The notes under the pieces were generated by a model. It worked only from the letters and a program-made list of their open reading frames with translations, was not told where the DNA came from and searched no databases. Both the position numbers and the translations under genes were made by a program. Source: Collinsella sp. (lineage in GTDB: Bacteria; Actinomycetota; Coriobacteriia; Coriobacteriales; Coriobacteriaceae). Taken from it: 64,000 bases of DNA. Of this stretch, positions 47,795-55,562 are shown one piece after another; position 1 is the stretch's first letter; each line of letters opens with the position of its first letter. The stretch is from positions 1-64,000 of the forward strand of contig JAGZQO010000010.1 in assembly GCA_018382125.1 (NCBI GenBank). Direction: 5' to 3'.

Positions 47795-49003
47795 TTACTT
47801 CCAGAATCGGTTGATGATCTGCTCGCGACCAGCGCCGACGCCAATGAACGTCACGCGGGTGTGTGCCAGATCCTCGATAAACGCCACGTAGTCCTGAGCC
47901 TCCTGCGGCAGCTCGTCAAAGCTGCGGCAACCGGTGATGTCGCACTTCCAGCCGGGGAGCTCCTCGTAGATGGGCTTGGCATGCTCAAAGCGCACCTGAT
48001 GCTCGGGCACGCTCGTGTAGCGCTCGCCATCGACGTCGTAGGCCACGCACACCTTGATGGTGTCGAAAGCCGAAAGCACGTCGAGCTTGGTCACGGCGAT
48101 GTCGGTGAGGCCGTTGACGCGCGAGGCATAGTTGGCTATAGGGCCGTCAAACCAGCCGCAACGACGACGGCGACCGGTGGTCACGCCGTACTCATAGCCC
48201 TCCTCGGTCAGCGTGTGGCCAGCCTCGGACTCATAGGAAAGCTCGGTGGGCATGGGGCCCGAACCGACGCGGGTGATATAGGCCTTCATGACGCCCAGCA
48301 CACGGTCGACGTTCTTCATGCCCACGCCGGAGCCGGTAATGGCGCCGCCGGCGAGGTCTTTGCCCTCATCGATCATGTTGTTGAGCAGCAGGCTCGTCTC
48401 GGTGATGTAGGGACGCAGGCGCTCGGCCATCGGCAGGTACTCGTCGCAAATCTGGTCCACGGTGTAGGTGGGCAGGTTGTAGATGAGCTCGAGCTCGGGG
48501 TTCACGCGGGCGAGAGCGGTCTCCAGCTTGTCGCGGAACAGCGTCTCGTCCAGCATGTCCTGCATGCGCAGACCAATGCGGGCCATCTTGTCCTGATAGC
48601 ACGGACCGATACCGCGCTTGGTGGTACCGATGTTCTTCTTGCCGAGCTTCTGCTCAAAGGCGCCATCCAGATCGATGTGGTACGGCATGATGACATGCGC
48701 GTTGCCGCTAATCTTGAGGTTCTTGGTGGTGATGCCGTCGGCCTCGAACATGTCAATCTCCTCAAGGACAACCTTGGGGTTGACGACGCAGCCGTTACCG
48801 ATCACCGACACGTGGTCGGAATACATGATGCCGGAAGGCACCTGGTGCAGGCCGTACTTCTTGCCGTTGACGACGATGGTGTGACCGGCGTTGTTGCCGC
48901 CCGAGTAGCGCACGACGGCATCGAAGTCGCCGGCGACCAGATCGCAAATCTTACCCTTGCCCTCATCGCCCCACTGGGCACCGACCAAAACGGTTGACGG
49001 CAT
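47795..49003 (-). CDS. purA: Adenylosuccinate synthase with internal in-frame deletion
   Basis: 402 residues against about 430 for the family. WGDEGKGK (Walker-like GTP loop), NNAGHT, GTTKRGIGPCYQDK, TGRRRRCGWFD and the C-terminal KLDVL are intact. After NNMIDEGK at about residue 215 the sequence jumps to AGGAITGSGVG. The intervening block, normally VLFEGAQ...GTYPFVTSSN, is missing (about 26 residues), with only DL in place. That block holds a Gln and a Thr that contact IMP in E. coli PurA. The frame is otherwise open, so the protein may be made but inactive. Confidence 0.88.
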   Translation of the reverse strand: MPSTVLVGAQWGDEGKGKICDLVAGDFDAVVRYSGGNNAGHTIVVNGKKYGLHQVPSGIMYSDHVSVIGNGCVVNPKVVLEEIDMFEADGITTKNLKISGNAHVIMPYHIDLDGAFEQKLGKKNIGTTKRGIGPCYQDKMARIGLRMQDMLDETLFRDKLETALARVNPELELIYNLPTYTVDQICDEYLPMAERLRPYITETSLLLNNMIDEGKDLAGGAITGSGVGMKNVDRVLGVMKAYITRVGSGPMPTELSYESEAGHTLTEEGYEYGVTTGRRRRCGWFDGPIANYASRVNGLTDIAVTKLDVLSAFDTIKVCVAYDVDGERYTSVPEHQVRFEHAKPIYEELPGWKCDITGCRSFDELPQEAQDYVAFIEDLAHTRVTFIGVGAGREQIINRFWK

Positions 49004-49096
49004 GTTTACTCCTTACATTCATGGACTGTCTACGCGCCACGACGGCACGCAGAAGCACAAAACATTCCCAGTATACCCGTGCAACGGGCGCCTGTC

Positions 49097-50488
49097 CTAC
49101 TCCTCGGCATGTGCCCCATCAAGCTCATAGAACTTGGTGGATGCCGGCAGGAACATCAGGTCGACGTCGCCGATCGGGCCCGAACGGTTCTTGGCCACGA
49201 CGATACGCGTAACGCCCTCGTCGGGTCGATCGTCGCGCGAGGCCTCGGCCTCGTCGGCGGAGCGGTCCAAGAACATAACGATATCGGCGTCCTGCTCGAT
49301 GGAGCCCGATTCACGAAGGTCGGAAAGCTGCGGGCGCTTGCCGGTACGGGATTCGACCTGACGCGAGAGCTGCGAGAGCGCGATGAGCGGGATCTTGAGC
49401 TCCTTGGCCATGATCTTCAGACCACGCGACATCTCCGAAACCTCGACGGTACGGCTCTCGGAGCGGCGTCCCGGCGGAGGACTCACCAGCTGCAGGTAGT
49501 CCAGGATGATGATTGCCTTCTCCTTGTTATGGAGCATGCGGCGGCTCTTGGCGCGAATCTCGGTCACTGTGGTGCCGGGCGTATCGTCAATCAGAATATC
49601 GAGCTTGGACAAGGTCTGCGTGGCCTCGTTGATATTGGCCCACTGCTCGGGGCTAATGCGGCCCATGCGGAAGTCACTGATCGAGATCATGGCGTAGGCG
49701 CAAATCAGACGCTGGGCAATTTCCTTGCCCGACATCTCCAGCGAGAAGAAGCCGACGGTATAACCAGCAGCGGCAGCGTTAAGTGCCAGGTTCAAAGCGA
49801 ACGACGTCTTACCTACAGCAGGACGGGCGCCGATAATGATGAGCTGACCCTCGCGGAAGCCCATGAGCATGCGGTCGAGCGACGGGAAGCCCGTGGGCAC
49901 GCCCGCAGCCTGGCCACCGGCCTGGCACACTTCCTCGGCCTCGTTATAGGCCTCGACCATAAACTCGGTCAGCGTCTTGTAGCTCGACTTGACCTCGCGC
50001 GCCGTAACCTTGAGCAGCTTGCTCTCGGCCAGCTCCACGACCTCTTTGGTGTCGGTAGGGGCGTTATAGGCCAGCGCGTTGATCTCGTTAGTGGCGCCGA
50101 TCAGCTTACGCAGCATTGAATCGCGGCGAACGATGGCGGCATGGTGCTGCCAGTTCACGAGCGACAGAGTCTGACCCATCAACTCCAAAATGTACGCTTC
50201 GCCGCCCACGGCATCGAGCTTGTTGATGCTGCGCAGGTAATCGATCAGCGAGATGGAGTCGATGGGAATGCGGCTGTTGTACATATCGACCATCGCGGTA
50301 TAGATGGTCTTATGAATGGGCCGGTAGAAGTCATCGGGCTGCAGCTCGACCTGGGCCTCCTCGACCACCTCGGGCGATAGCAGCATAGCGGCCAGTACAT
50401 TGGCCTCTGCATCTTGGTTTTGGGGAAGACCCAACTTTGAGCCGCGGTCCTCAACCGTCAGCCCGGTCTCCCTATCGTTATATGCCAT
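49097..50488 (-). CDS. dnaB: Replicative DNA helicase
   Basis: 463 residues. The hexameric fork helicase. The N-terminal domain (about 1-120) is followed by the RecA-like domain with GARPAVGKTSF (Walker A), IIILDYLQLV (Walker B) and SQLSRQVESR. The GAGG 6 bp before the ATG at 50488 fits best of three clustered ATGs. No intein is present. Confidence 0.96.
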   Translation of the reverse strand: MAYNDRETGLTVEDRGSKLGLPQNQDAEANVLAAMLLSPEVVEEAQVELQPDDFYRPIHKTIYTAMVDMYNSRIPIDSISLIDYLRSINKLDAVGGEAYILELMGQTLSLVNWQHHAAIVRRDSMLRKLIGATNEINALAYNAPTDTKEVVELAESKLLKVTAREVKSSYKTLTEFMVEAYNEAEEVCQAGGQAAGVPTGFPSLDRMLMGFREGQLIIIGARPAVGKTSFALNLALNAAAAGYTVGFFSLEMSGKEIAQRLICAYAMISISDFRMGRISPEQWANINEATQTLSKLDILIDDTPGTTVTEIRAKSRRMLHNKEKAIIILDYLQLVSPPPGRRSESRTVEVSEMSRGLKIMAKELKIPLIALSQLSRQVESRTGKRPQLSDLRESGSIEQDADIVMFLDRSADEAEASRDDRPDEGVTRIVVAKNRSGPIGDVDLMFLPASTKFYELDGAHAEE

Positions 50489-50649
50489 GAGCATCCTCAT
50501 TCATATCGCTTGCGAGCATCCATAGTATCAGCCACGGTCCCAAAACGCGCCGCGCGCCGCCAATCATCACCGAACCAAACGGATGAACGGTCCTGTATAT
50601 AGGACTTCGACGTAACGCTCACCATGACACTCACTCAGCGCATAAAAAT

Positions 50650-50692
50650 AAAAGGGCGCCCTGGTCTCCCAGAGCGCCCTTCTTAGAACAAG
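50650..50692 (-). terminator. Rho-independent terminator of the rpsF-rplI operon
   Basis: On the minus strand AAGGGCGCTCTGGG pairs with CAGGGCGCCCTT, followed by TTATTTTTA. Confidence 0.85.
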
Positions 50693-50713
50693 ATTGTTGC
50701 GTTGCAGCAAATG

Positions 50714-51253
50714 CTACTCGGCAGCAGCCTCAGTCTCGACCTCGGCGGTCTCGGCCTCGGCGACCTCAGCGGCCTCCTCGACCTCAGCCTCGGCAGCGAG
50801 CTCCTCGGCGGTAACGCCGACGAGAACGACAACCTCGGCCTTGATCTCGCGGTACAGCGAGATGGAAACGGTGTGGGCACCGGCAACCTTGATGGGCTTA
50901 CCGAGCTCGACGCGCTTGCGGTCGATGTCCATACCGAGCTGACCCTTGATGGCGTCAGCGATCATAGCGGCGGTAACGGAGCCAAAGAGGATGCCCTCGT
51001 CGCCGACCTTGACGTCAACGGTGACCGTCTTGCCCTCGAAGGCAGCCTTGGTCTCGTTGGCGGTAGCCAGACGGACGGCCTCGCGCTTGGCGATGTTGTT
51101 GCGACGCTCGTCAAGCTGCTTGAGGTTGCCCTTGGTGGCGGCAACAGCGAGCTTCTTGGGGAACAGGAAGTTCTCAGCGTAACCCTGAGCGACCTCTACG
51201 ACGTCACCCTCGCCGCCCTTGCCCTTGATCTCATCGAGAAGAATAACCTTCAT
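50714..51253 (-). CDS. rplI: 50S ribosomal protein L9 with acidic C-terminal tail
   Basis: 179 residues. L9 N-domain (GKGGEGDVVEVAQGYAENFL) and C-domain are normal. About 30 extra Ala/Glu/Val residues at the C-terminus (149-179) are an added acidic, low-complexity tail. Last gene of the rpsF-ssb-rpsR-rplI operon. Confidence 0.96.
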   Translation of the reverse strand: MKVILLDEIKGKGGEGDVVEVAQGYAENFLFPKKLAVAATKGNLKQLDERRNNIAKREAVRLATANETKAAFEGKTVTVDVKVGDEGILFGSVTAAMIADAIKGQLGMDIDRKRVELGKPIKVAGAHTVSISLYREIKAEVVVLVGVTAEELAAEAEVEEAAEVAEAETAEVETEAAAE

Positions 51254-51268
51254 GATGCGTCTCCCTTC

Positions 51269-51535
51269 TTAGCCGCGGTCGCGGTTGCCACGAGAGGAAA
51301 CCACGGGGACGGTGTACGGCAGGAGAGCCATCTCGCGGGCGCGCTTGATGGCGTTGGCGATGTCATGCTGATGCTGCGTGCAAGCGCCAGTGACGCGACG
51401 GGGCTTGATCTTGCCACGGTCGGTCATGTACTTACGGAGAAGCTGAGTGTCCTTATAGTCGATGAACTCAGTGTTCTCCTTGCAGAACTGGCAGTACTTA
51501 CGACGCGGCTGACGTGCAGAAAAATCATTAGCCAT
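51269..51535 (-). CDS. rpsR: 30S ribosomal protein S18
   Basis: 88 residues. KYCQFCKEN and DTQLLRKYMTDRGKIKPRRVTG are typical. I chose the ATG at 51535 with AAAGG upstream. RimI, encoded in the fusion at 432-2816, would acetylate its N-terminus. Confidence 0.96.
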   Translation of the reverse strand: MANDFSARQPRRKYCQFCKENTEFIDYKDTQLLRKYMTDRGKIKPRRVTGACTQHQHDIANAIKRAREMALLPYTVPVVSSRGNRDRG

Positions 51536-51607
51536 GTCAAAATACCTTTCGTTTGGCAACTTCGGCGAACCGAAGCCGCCTCTCACTCAAAAATAGGTGA
51601 ACAACCC

Positions 51608-52060
51608 TTAGAACGGGATGTCCTCATCGTAGACGTCGACCGCGGGCGGCGTAGCCACCGGTGCGGCAGGACGTGCTGCGGGCGCGGGAGCTGCGGGGGC
51701 GTAACCGCCCTGATCGTAGCCGCCCTGGCCACCGCGGGAGCTCATAAACTCGATCTCATCGACGATGACCTCAAGCTTGCTCCTGCGCTGACCGTCGCGC
51801 TCCCAAGAGCTGTAGCGCAGCTTGCCCTCGATCGCGACCTTGTTTCCCTTTGCCAGGAAACGGCTCACGGCCTCGGCGCGGGTGCCGAACATGGTGCAGT
51901 CGACAAAGTTGGGATAATCCTCCCACTCGCCAGTCTGCGCGTTGCGGCGACGATCGTTCACGGCGACGCCAAAGGACAGAACCTGGGTTCCGCCGGCGGT
52001 GGCGCGCAGCTCGGGATCGCGGGTGAGGTTACCGGTGATGTTCACTCGATTGATGCTCAT
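51608..52060 (-). CDS. ssb: Single-stranded DNA-binding protein
   Basis: 150 residues. OB-fold (1-110) plus a Gly/Pro/Ala-rich tail ending in the acidic tip DEDIPF, which recruits partner proteins. Between rpsF and rpsR, the conserved order. Confidence 0.97.
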   Translation of the reverse strand: MSINRVNITGNLTRDPELRATAGGTQVLSFGVAVNDRRRNAQTGEWEDYPNFVDCTMFGTRAEAVSRFLAKGNKVAIEGKLRYSSWERDGQRRSKLEVIVDEIEFMSSRGGQGGYDQGGYAPAAPAPAARPAAPVATPPAVDVYDEDIPF

Positions 52061-52108
52061 AACTCACTACTTCCTCTTGGGGCACAAGCCCAGTCCAAAA
52101 CGACAGTC

Positions 52109-52402
52109 TTACTCCTGGTCGTCGCGACGGACGATCATGTGGCGGACCACAGCGTCGGTGATGCGCAGGACGCGATCAAGCTCGGCGATCTGGGTAGGAT
52201 CTGCGTGGAAGTTGATGAGGGTGTAGTCACCATCGGTGAGGTCGTTGATCTCGTAGGCGAGCTTGCGCTTGCCCCACTCGTCAACGGAGTCGACCTTGCC
52301 AGCGCCCTCAGCGATCGTGGTATCGATACGCTTCATAACAGCGAGACGAGTCTCGGGGTCGAGCGACGGGTCAACAAAGAACAGCAGTTCATAAGCCTTC
52401 AT
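52109..52402 (-). CDS. rpsF: 30S ribosomal protein S6
   Basis: 97 residues. MKAYELLFFVDPSLDPE and DEWGKRKLAYEIND are typical. AGGAGGTGA lies 5 bp before the ATG at 52402. First gene of the operon. Confidence 0.96.
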   Translation of the reverse strand: MKAYELLFFVDPSLDPETRLAVMKRIDTTIAEGAGKVDSVDEWGKRKLAYEINDLTDGDYTLINFHADPTQIAELDRVLRITDAVVRHMIVRRDDQE

Positions 52403-52429
52403 ATTGTCACCTCCTCTGGGCAAATGTGG

Positions 52430-52460
52430 CTTCAGGTCGTGAAGGTGCGCCTGAAGCAGG
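52430..52460 (-). promoter_or_regulatory. Leader hairpin upstream of rpsF
   Basis: On the minus strand GCTTCAGG pairs with CCTGAAGC around a 13-nt loop, about 30 bp before the rpsF start. Its position suits the S6:S18 autoregulatory site, but the loop lacks a clear CCG. Between 52460 and 52860 I see no gene or strong signal; a 113-codon plus-strand frame there lacks coding character. Confidence 0.3.
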
Positions 52461-52862
52461 AAAAGACTTGGTAATAATATCTTTCAACCTCCTAGGCTGC
52501 AAGAATATGCAGCTACAACCTCATGACCTCCACATATGCCCATACTCGCACGGTGTTTCATGCGCATTCCAACCAAATGCCGACCAAATGCTTGACGGAT
52601 TTGTGGACAAGATACGGTGCCGCGGGGACAAGCTGAGCCAAGCCGCAGGTCAACGGGCACAAGGCTGTGGTCGCAAAATGCATACCAGTGGCCCACAGCA
52701 CCAATCAAAGATTTTTAAATTCATTGCCAAGTCGCTTATGAATACCCTTTTTGAACAATTGAGTTGATCAACCACGCTGGTCGGAAGCCGTTTTTTGGCA
52801 CCTCAAACCCCACTGCAACGCCAAGTGCGGCCAAGCGTTTTAAAAAATGCTAAGTTTTCGGC

Positions 52863-52890
52863 TTGCACCTTGCGATTCCTCGTGTATACT
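52863..52890 (+). promoter_or_regulatory. Promoter of the tRNA-Ser pair
   Basis: TTGCAC (52863-52868), 16 bp, TATACT (52885-52890), ending 16 bp before the first tRNA. Confidence 0.7.
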
Positions 52891-52906
52891 AACTTTCGCA
52901 TTTAAC

Positions 52907-52997
52907 GGAGAGTTGTCCGAGTGGCCGAAGGAGCACGATTGGAAATCGTGTAGGCGTCAAAAGCGTCTCCAGGGTTCAAATCCCTGACTCTCCGCCA
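52907..52997 (+). tRNA. tRNA-Ser (GGA)
   Basis: Type II tRNA with long variable arm. Acceptor GGAGAGT/ACTCTCC, anticodon loop TTGGAAA with GGA, TTCAAAT T-loop, encoded CCA. Confidence 0.96.
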
Positions 52998-53007
52998 GTT
53001 AATTCCA

Positions 53008-53037
53008 AAGCAGGCCTTCGAGCCTGCTTTGTTTTTA
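53008..53037 (+). terminator. Hairpin between the two tRNA-Ser genes
   Basis: AGCAGGC/GCCTGCT around CTTCGA, then TTGTTTTT. May terminate or process the first tRNA. Confidence 0.75.
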
Positions 53038-53046
53038 CCCCACGCG

Positions 53047-53136
53047 GAGGGGTGGCAGAGTGGTTGAATGCGGCGGTCTCGAAAACCGTTTGGCCTGTAT
53101 AAGGTCACGAGGGTTCGAATCCCTCCTCCTCCGCCA
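53047..53136 (+). tRNA. tRNA-Ser (CGA)
   Basis: Acceptor GGAGGGG pairs with CTCCTCC (one G-U), anticodon loop TCTCGAAAA with CGA, T-arm GAGGG-TTCGAAT-CCCTC, encoded CCA. Confidence 0.95.
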
Positions 53137-53147
53137 TTTTGGTTGAG

Positions 53148-53178
53148 AAAGCTCCCAAGAATGGGAGCTTTTTTGTTT
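53148..53178 (+). terminator. Rho-independent terminator after tRNA-Ser (CGA)
   Basis: AAAGCTCCCA/TGGGAGCTTT around AGAA, followed by TTTGTTTT. Confidence 0.9.
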
Positions 53179-53206
53179 TGAGTCCCTTACAAACAAATAC
53201 GACGAA

Positions 53207-53340
53207 GGAGGAGGGATTCGAACCCGCCAGGGCGCGGAGCGTAAAGAAAACGCGCCCGTGGCGCGTTTTTAGCGCAGCGCGGTCGGCGTAAGCCGACCGG
53301 ATAAATTTTGAGCTCCGCTCAAAATTTGGACATCCCTCCT
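53207..53340. repeat. Cloverleaf-like hairpin cluster starting with an inverted tRNA-Ser fragment
   Basis: 53207-53225 is the reverse complement of 19 bases of the tRNA-Ser (CGA) 3' end. Three perfect hairpins follow: AAAACGCGCC/GGCGCGTTTT (53247-53269), CGGTCGGC/GCCGACCG with GTAA loop (53280-53299), and AAATTTTGAGC/GCTCAAAATTT (53303-53327). AGGAGGGAT and ATCCCTCCT form an outer stem enclosing all three. No ORF. Confidence 0.7.
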
Positions 53341-53384
53341 ATTCGACCACGCCCCCATCGCGTTCGATCCCAGCCCATATCTCA

Positions 53385-54650
53385 AACATGTACACCACCC
53401 TCCAAAGATGTCAAAAAATGTCGTTTTTGGAGTGTGATGTACACGTTTGCATATGACGCGCACCGGGCATGAGTCGATTTGCTCTTATCCGGTATATTTC
53501 CCCACCTCAACGGACATAAGAGTTTGGTGTCAGCTCGAAGCGAGAGGTCCCTAATGGATACTCCTGTTCTCATTTCGCATAAAACGGCGTGGCTCGTCCA
53601 TCATGCACCGCGGAACCTGGTTCAAGCCGTCGCACAACGCGACTACCAGATAGGTGTGCGGGGCCTCTCTACCCAGCAACGCATCGCGCGCATTCGACAG
53701 GCACTTACCAACTGCGGCATTCCGTCCACCATGCTCAAGACTATCGACATCTCCGTAGTATTTGCTTTCGAGCGAATTCGCACCAACGGTGTCACTTGCC
53801 ACGTTCTCGGCCAAAACCTACCCTACGACCATATTGACGAGCTTACGCCCGGCATCTTTATCACCGACGAAGCCTTCACCTTCGTGCTCGCTGCCGAGTG
53901 GATGGATAGGATCGAATACCTCGAGTATGGTTACGAAGTTTGCGGCGACTATCGCATGGGGCTCAATCCCTCTGACCCTTACACTGAGCAACCAACCACC
54001 ACCTCCAAGGACGAAATTGTCGAGCTACTCGATCGGCACCCCGGCAAACCCGGCGCCACACGCGCCAGACTCGCGCTCAGACACATCTACGACCACTCAG
54101 CCTCGCCCATGGAGACCGCATCGTCCATCACCCTCTCGCTCCCAACAAGCGAAGGCGGCGTTGGTATCCGAGGTATCGAGCTCAACAGACCACTCGAAAT
54201 CCCTCAACGTCTTCGGCATTGCACAAAAGCCCGAACGCTCAAAATCGACGCTCTTGTTACCTACAAGCGCAGAGAACTCGGCATCGAATATAAGGGCGGC
54301 TTTCACGATGAGACCGAGCGCAAGGGCGCAGATGCGGAACGAGAGGCCGTGCTCGCCCAAATGGGATATCGAATCGTTACGCTCACCTCGGCACAGTTCG
54401 CGAATCAGCTTGCCTTTCACCGCGCCATGAACAGCATTCGCGAAGCACTCGGTATGCCCCGCTGCACGGACGCCGAGTACCAGCGAAAGCAGAACGAACT
54501 GCGCAAGGCACTTATCCGCAACTGGAAGAGCGCGCAGGGCGAAGACGCGCCTTCCGAGTAGCGTCATCCCAGCACGCCCCAACCAAAACATGTACATCAC
54601 CCTCCAAAACCGACATTTTTTGACATCTTTGGAGGCTGATGTACACGTTT
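53385..54650. mobile_element. Candidate unit: nuclease-like gene between inverted palindromic repeats
   Basis: Repeats at 53385-53449 and 54587-54650 are each imperfect palindromes of about 64 bp (ACATGTACAYCACCCTCC...GGAGTGTGATGTACACGT). The right one matches the reverse complement of the left one with few differences, including the asymmetric centre AAAGATGTCAAAAAATGTCG. The single gene between them is 104 bp from the left and 26 bp from the right repeat. It resembles an insertion element in layout, but the gene is not a known transposase. Confidence 0.55.
53554..54561 (+). CDS. Predicted PD-(D/E)XK-type endonuclease-domain protein (DUF559-like)
   Basis: 335 residues. The C-terminal region has SPMET (Glu187), KIDALV (Asp232) and IEYKGGFH (Glu245-Tyr-Lys247), the pattern of a Vsr/DUF559-type nuclease core, followed by VLAQMGYRIVTLTSAQF. 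The N-terminal 150 residues resemble the AbiEi-like region found in actinobacterial DUF559 proteins but are divergent. GAGAGG lies 7 bp before the ATG. The gene sits alone between two inverted palindromes. The target is unknown: defence, repair and repeat mobilisation are all open. Confidence 0.65.
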   Translation: MDTPVLISHKTAWLVHHAPRNLVQAVAQRDYQIGVRGLSTQQRIARIRQALTNCGIPSTMLKTIDISVVFAFERIRTNGVTCHVLGQNLPYDHIDELTPGIFITDEAFTFVLAAEWMDRIEYLEYGYEVCGDYRMGLNPSDPYTEQPTTTSKDEIVELLDRHPGKPGATRARLALRHIYDHSASPMETASSITLSLPTSEGGVGIRGIELNRPLEIPQRLRHCTKARTLKIDALVTYKRRELGIEYKGGFHDETERKGADAEREAVLAQMGYRIVTLTSAQFANQLAFHRAMNSIREALGMPRCTDAEYQRKQNELRKALIRNWKSAQGEDAPSE

Positions 54651-54765
54651 GGTGCCTACGCCCCCACCCAGTCCCAACCGTTTACCGAGCAATAGGGTCG
54701 CCACGCCCGCCAACCATGTACTATGTACGGGCATTGTCTAAACCCACAATCCAAAGGACCCCATC

Positions 54766-55455
54766 TTGCCCGTCGTCGCCGCCATAACCATTACCTCACA
54801 TGCCTCGGATGCCATGGTCGCTATTCCGTTTTGGCTCGAGATGTTCGCTGTTGTCGCTGCATCGATCTCGGGTGTACTGGTTGCGCGCGAGCACAAGCTC
54901 GACCTGGTGGGCGCGGTCGCGCTCGCGGTGGTCTGCGGTCTGGGCGGCGGTCTTTTGCGCGATATGACGCTGCAGGTAGGCAACGTCTACATCCTCAACC
55001 AGCCGATGGCACTGCCGCTTTCCATCGCCACGGCAGCCATCATCTACATTTTCCCGGCAATCGTCGACAAGCCCGAAAAACTCATTCCCCTGCTCGACAT
55101 CATCTCGGTCGGCATCTATGCCGCAACCGGCGCGGACAAGGCACTGGTCTACGGCTTCGCGCCGGCGGTGTGCATCATGATGGGCTTTTTTACCGCGGTG
55201 GGCGGCGGCATGTTGCGCGACGGCTTTATGGGCGTGGTTCCGGGCATTTTCCAACGTACTAACTTTTATGCCATCGCCGCCATCGCCGGATCGACAAGCT
55301 ATGTGTGTCTCGTTATGAGCGGCATCATGAGCAATGTCGCCGCGCTGATCGTATGCGTTGTCGTGACCATGGGTCTGCGCTGGCTCTCGCTGCGCTTTGA
55401 CATCAAAAGCCCCACCGAAGAAGATATCGCGCGCTTCTTGCACCGTAAAAAGTAG
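54766..55455 (+). CDS. TRIC-type cation channel family membrane protein
   Basis: 229 residues with about seven membrane segments. The two GGGLLRDM and GGGMLRDGFMG motifs mark the trimeric intracellular cation (UPF0126/YadS) family. Its ion and role in bacteria are unproven; potassium is likely by family. The TTG at 54766 has AAAGGA 6 bp upstream; a later ATG lacks one. Confidence 0.87.
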   Translation: MPVVAAITITSHASDAMVAIPFWLEMFAVVAASISGVLVAREHKLDLVGAVALAVVCGLGGGLLRDMTLQVGNVYILNQPMALPLSIATAAIIYIFPAIVDKPEKLIPLLDIISVGIYAATGADKALVYGFAPAVCIMMGFFTAVGGGMLRDGFMGVVPGIFQRTNFYAIAAIAGSTSYVCLVMSGIMSNVAALIVCVVVTMGLRWLSLRFDIKSPTEEDIARFLHRKK

Positions 55456-55562
55456 ACAGCACGGCACGACCCTTCGAAATGCAACCGAGAGGTTCTTTTA
55501 GAGCGCCCACGCGTTGGGTACCCTGTTAGGTATATGCCGAACACCTAACAAAAGGATCAACC

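Noticed and set aside
52605..52620. TTGTCCACA, a DnaA-box-like sequence on the minus strand
   Set aside because: A single box with no cluster or AT-rich unwinding region; the origin is more likely beyond gyrB to the right of the window.
52426..52767. 113-codon plus-strand frame upstream of the tRNA-Ser genes
   Set aside because: No convincing ribosome-binding site or family, cysteine- and glutamine-rich random-looking composition, and it begins inside the rpsF leader.
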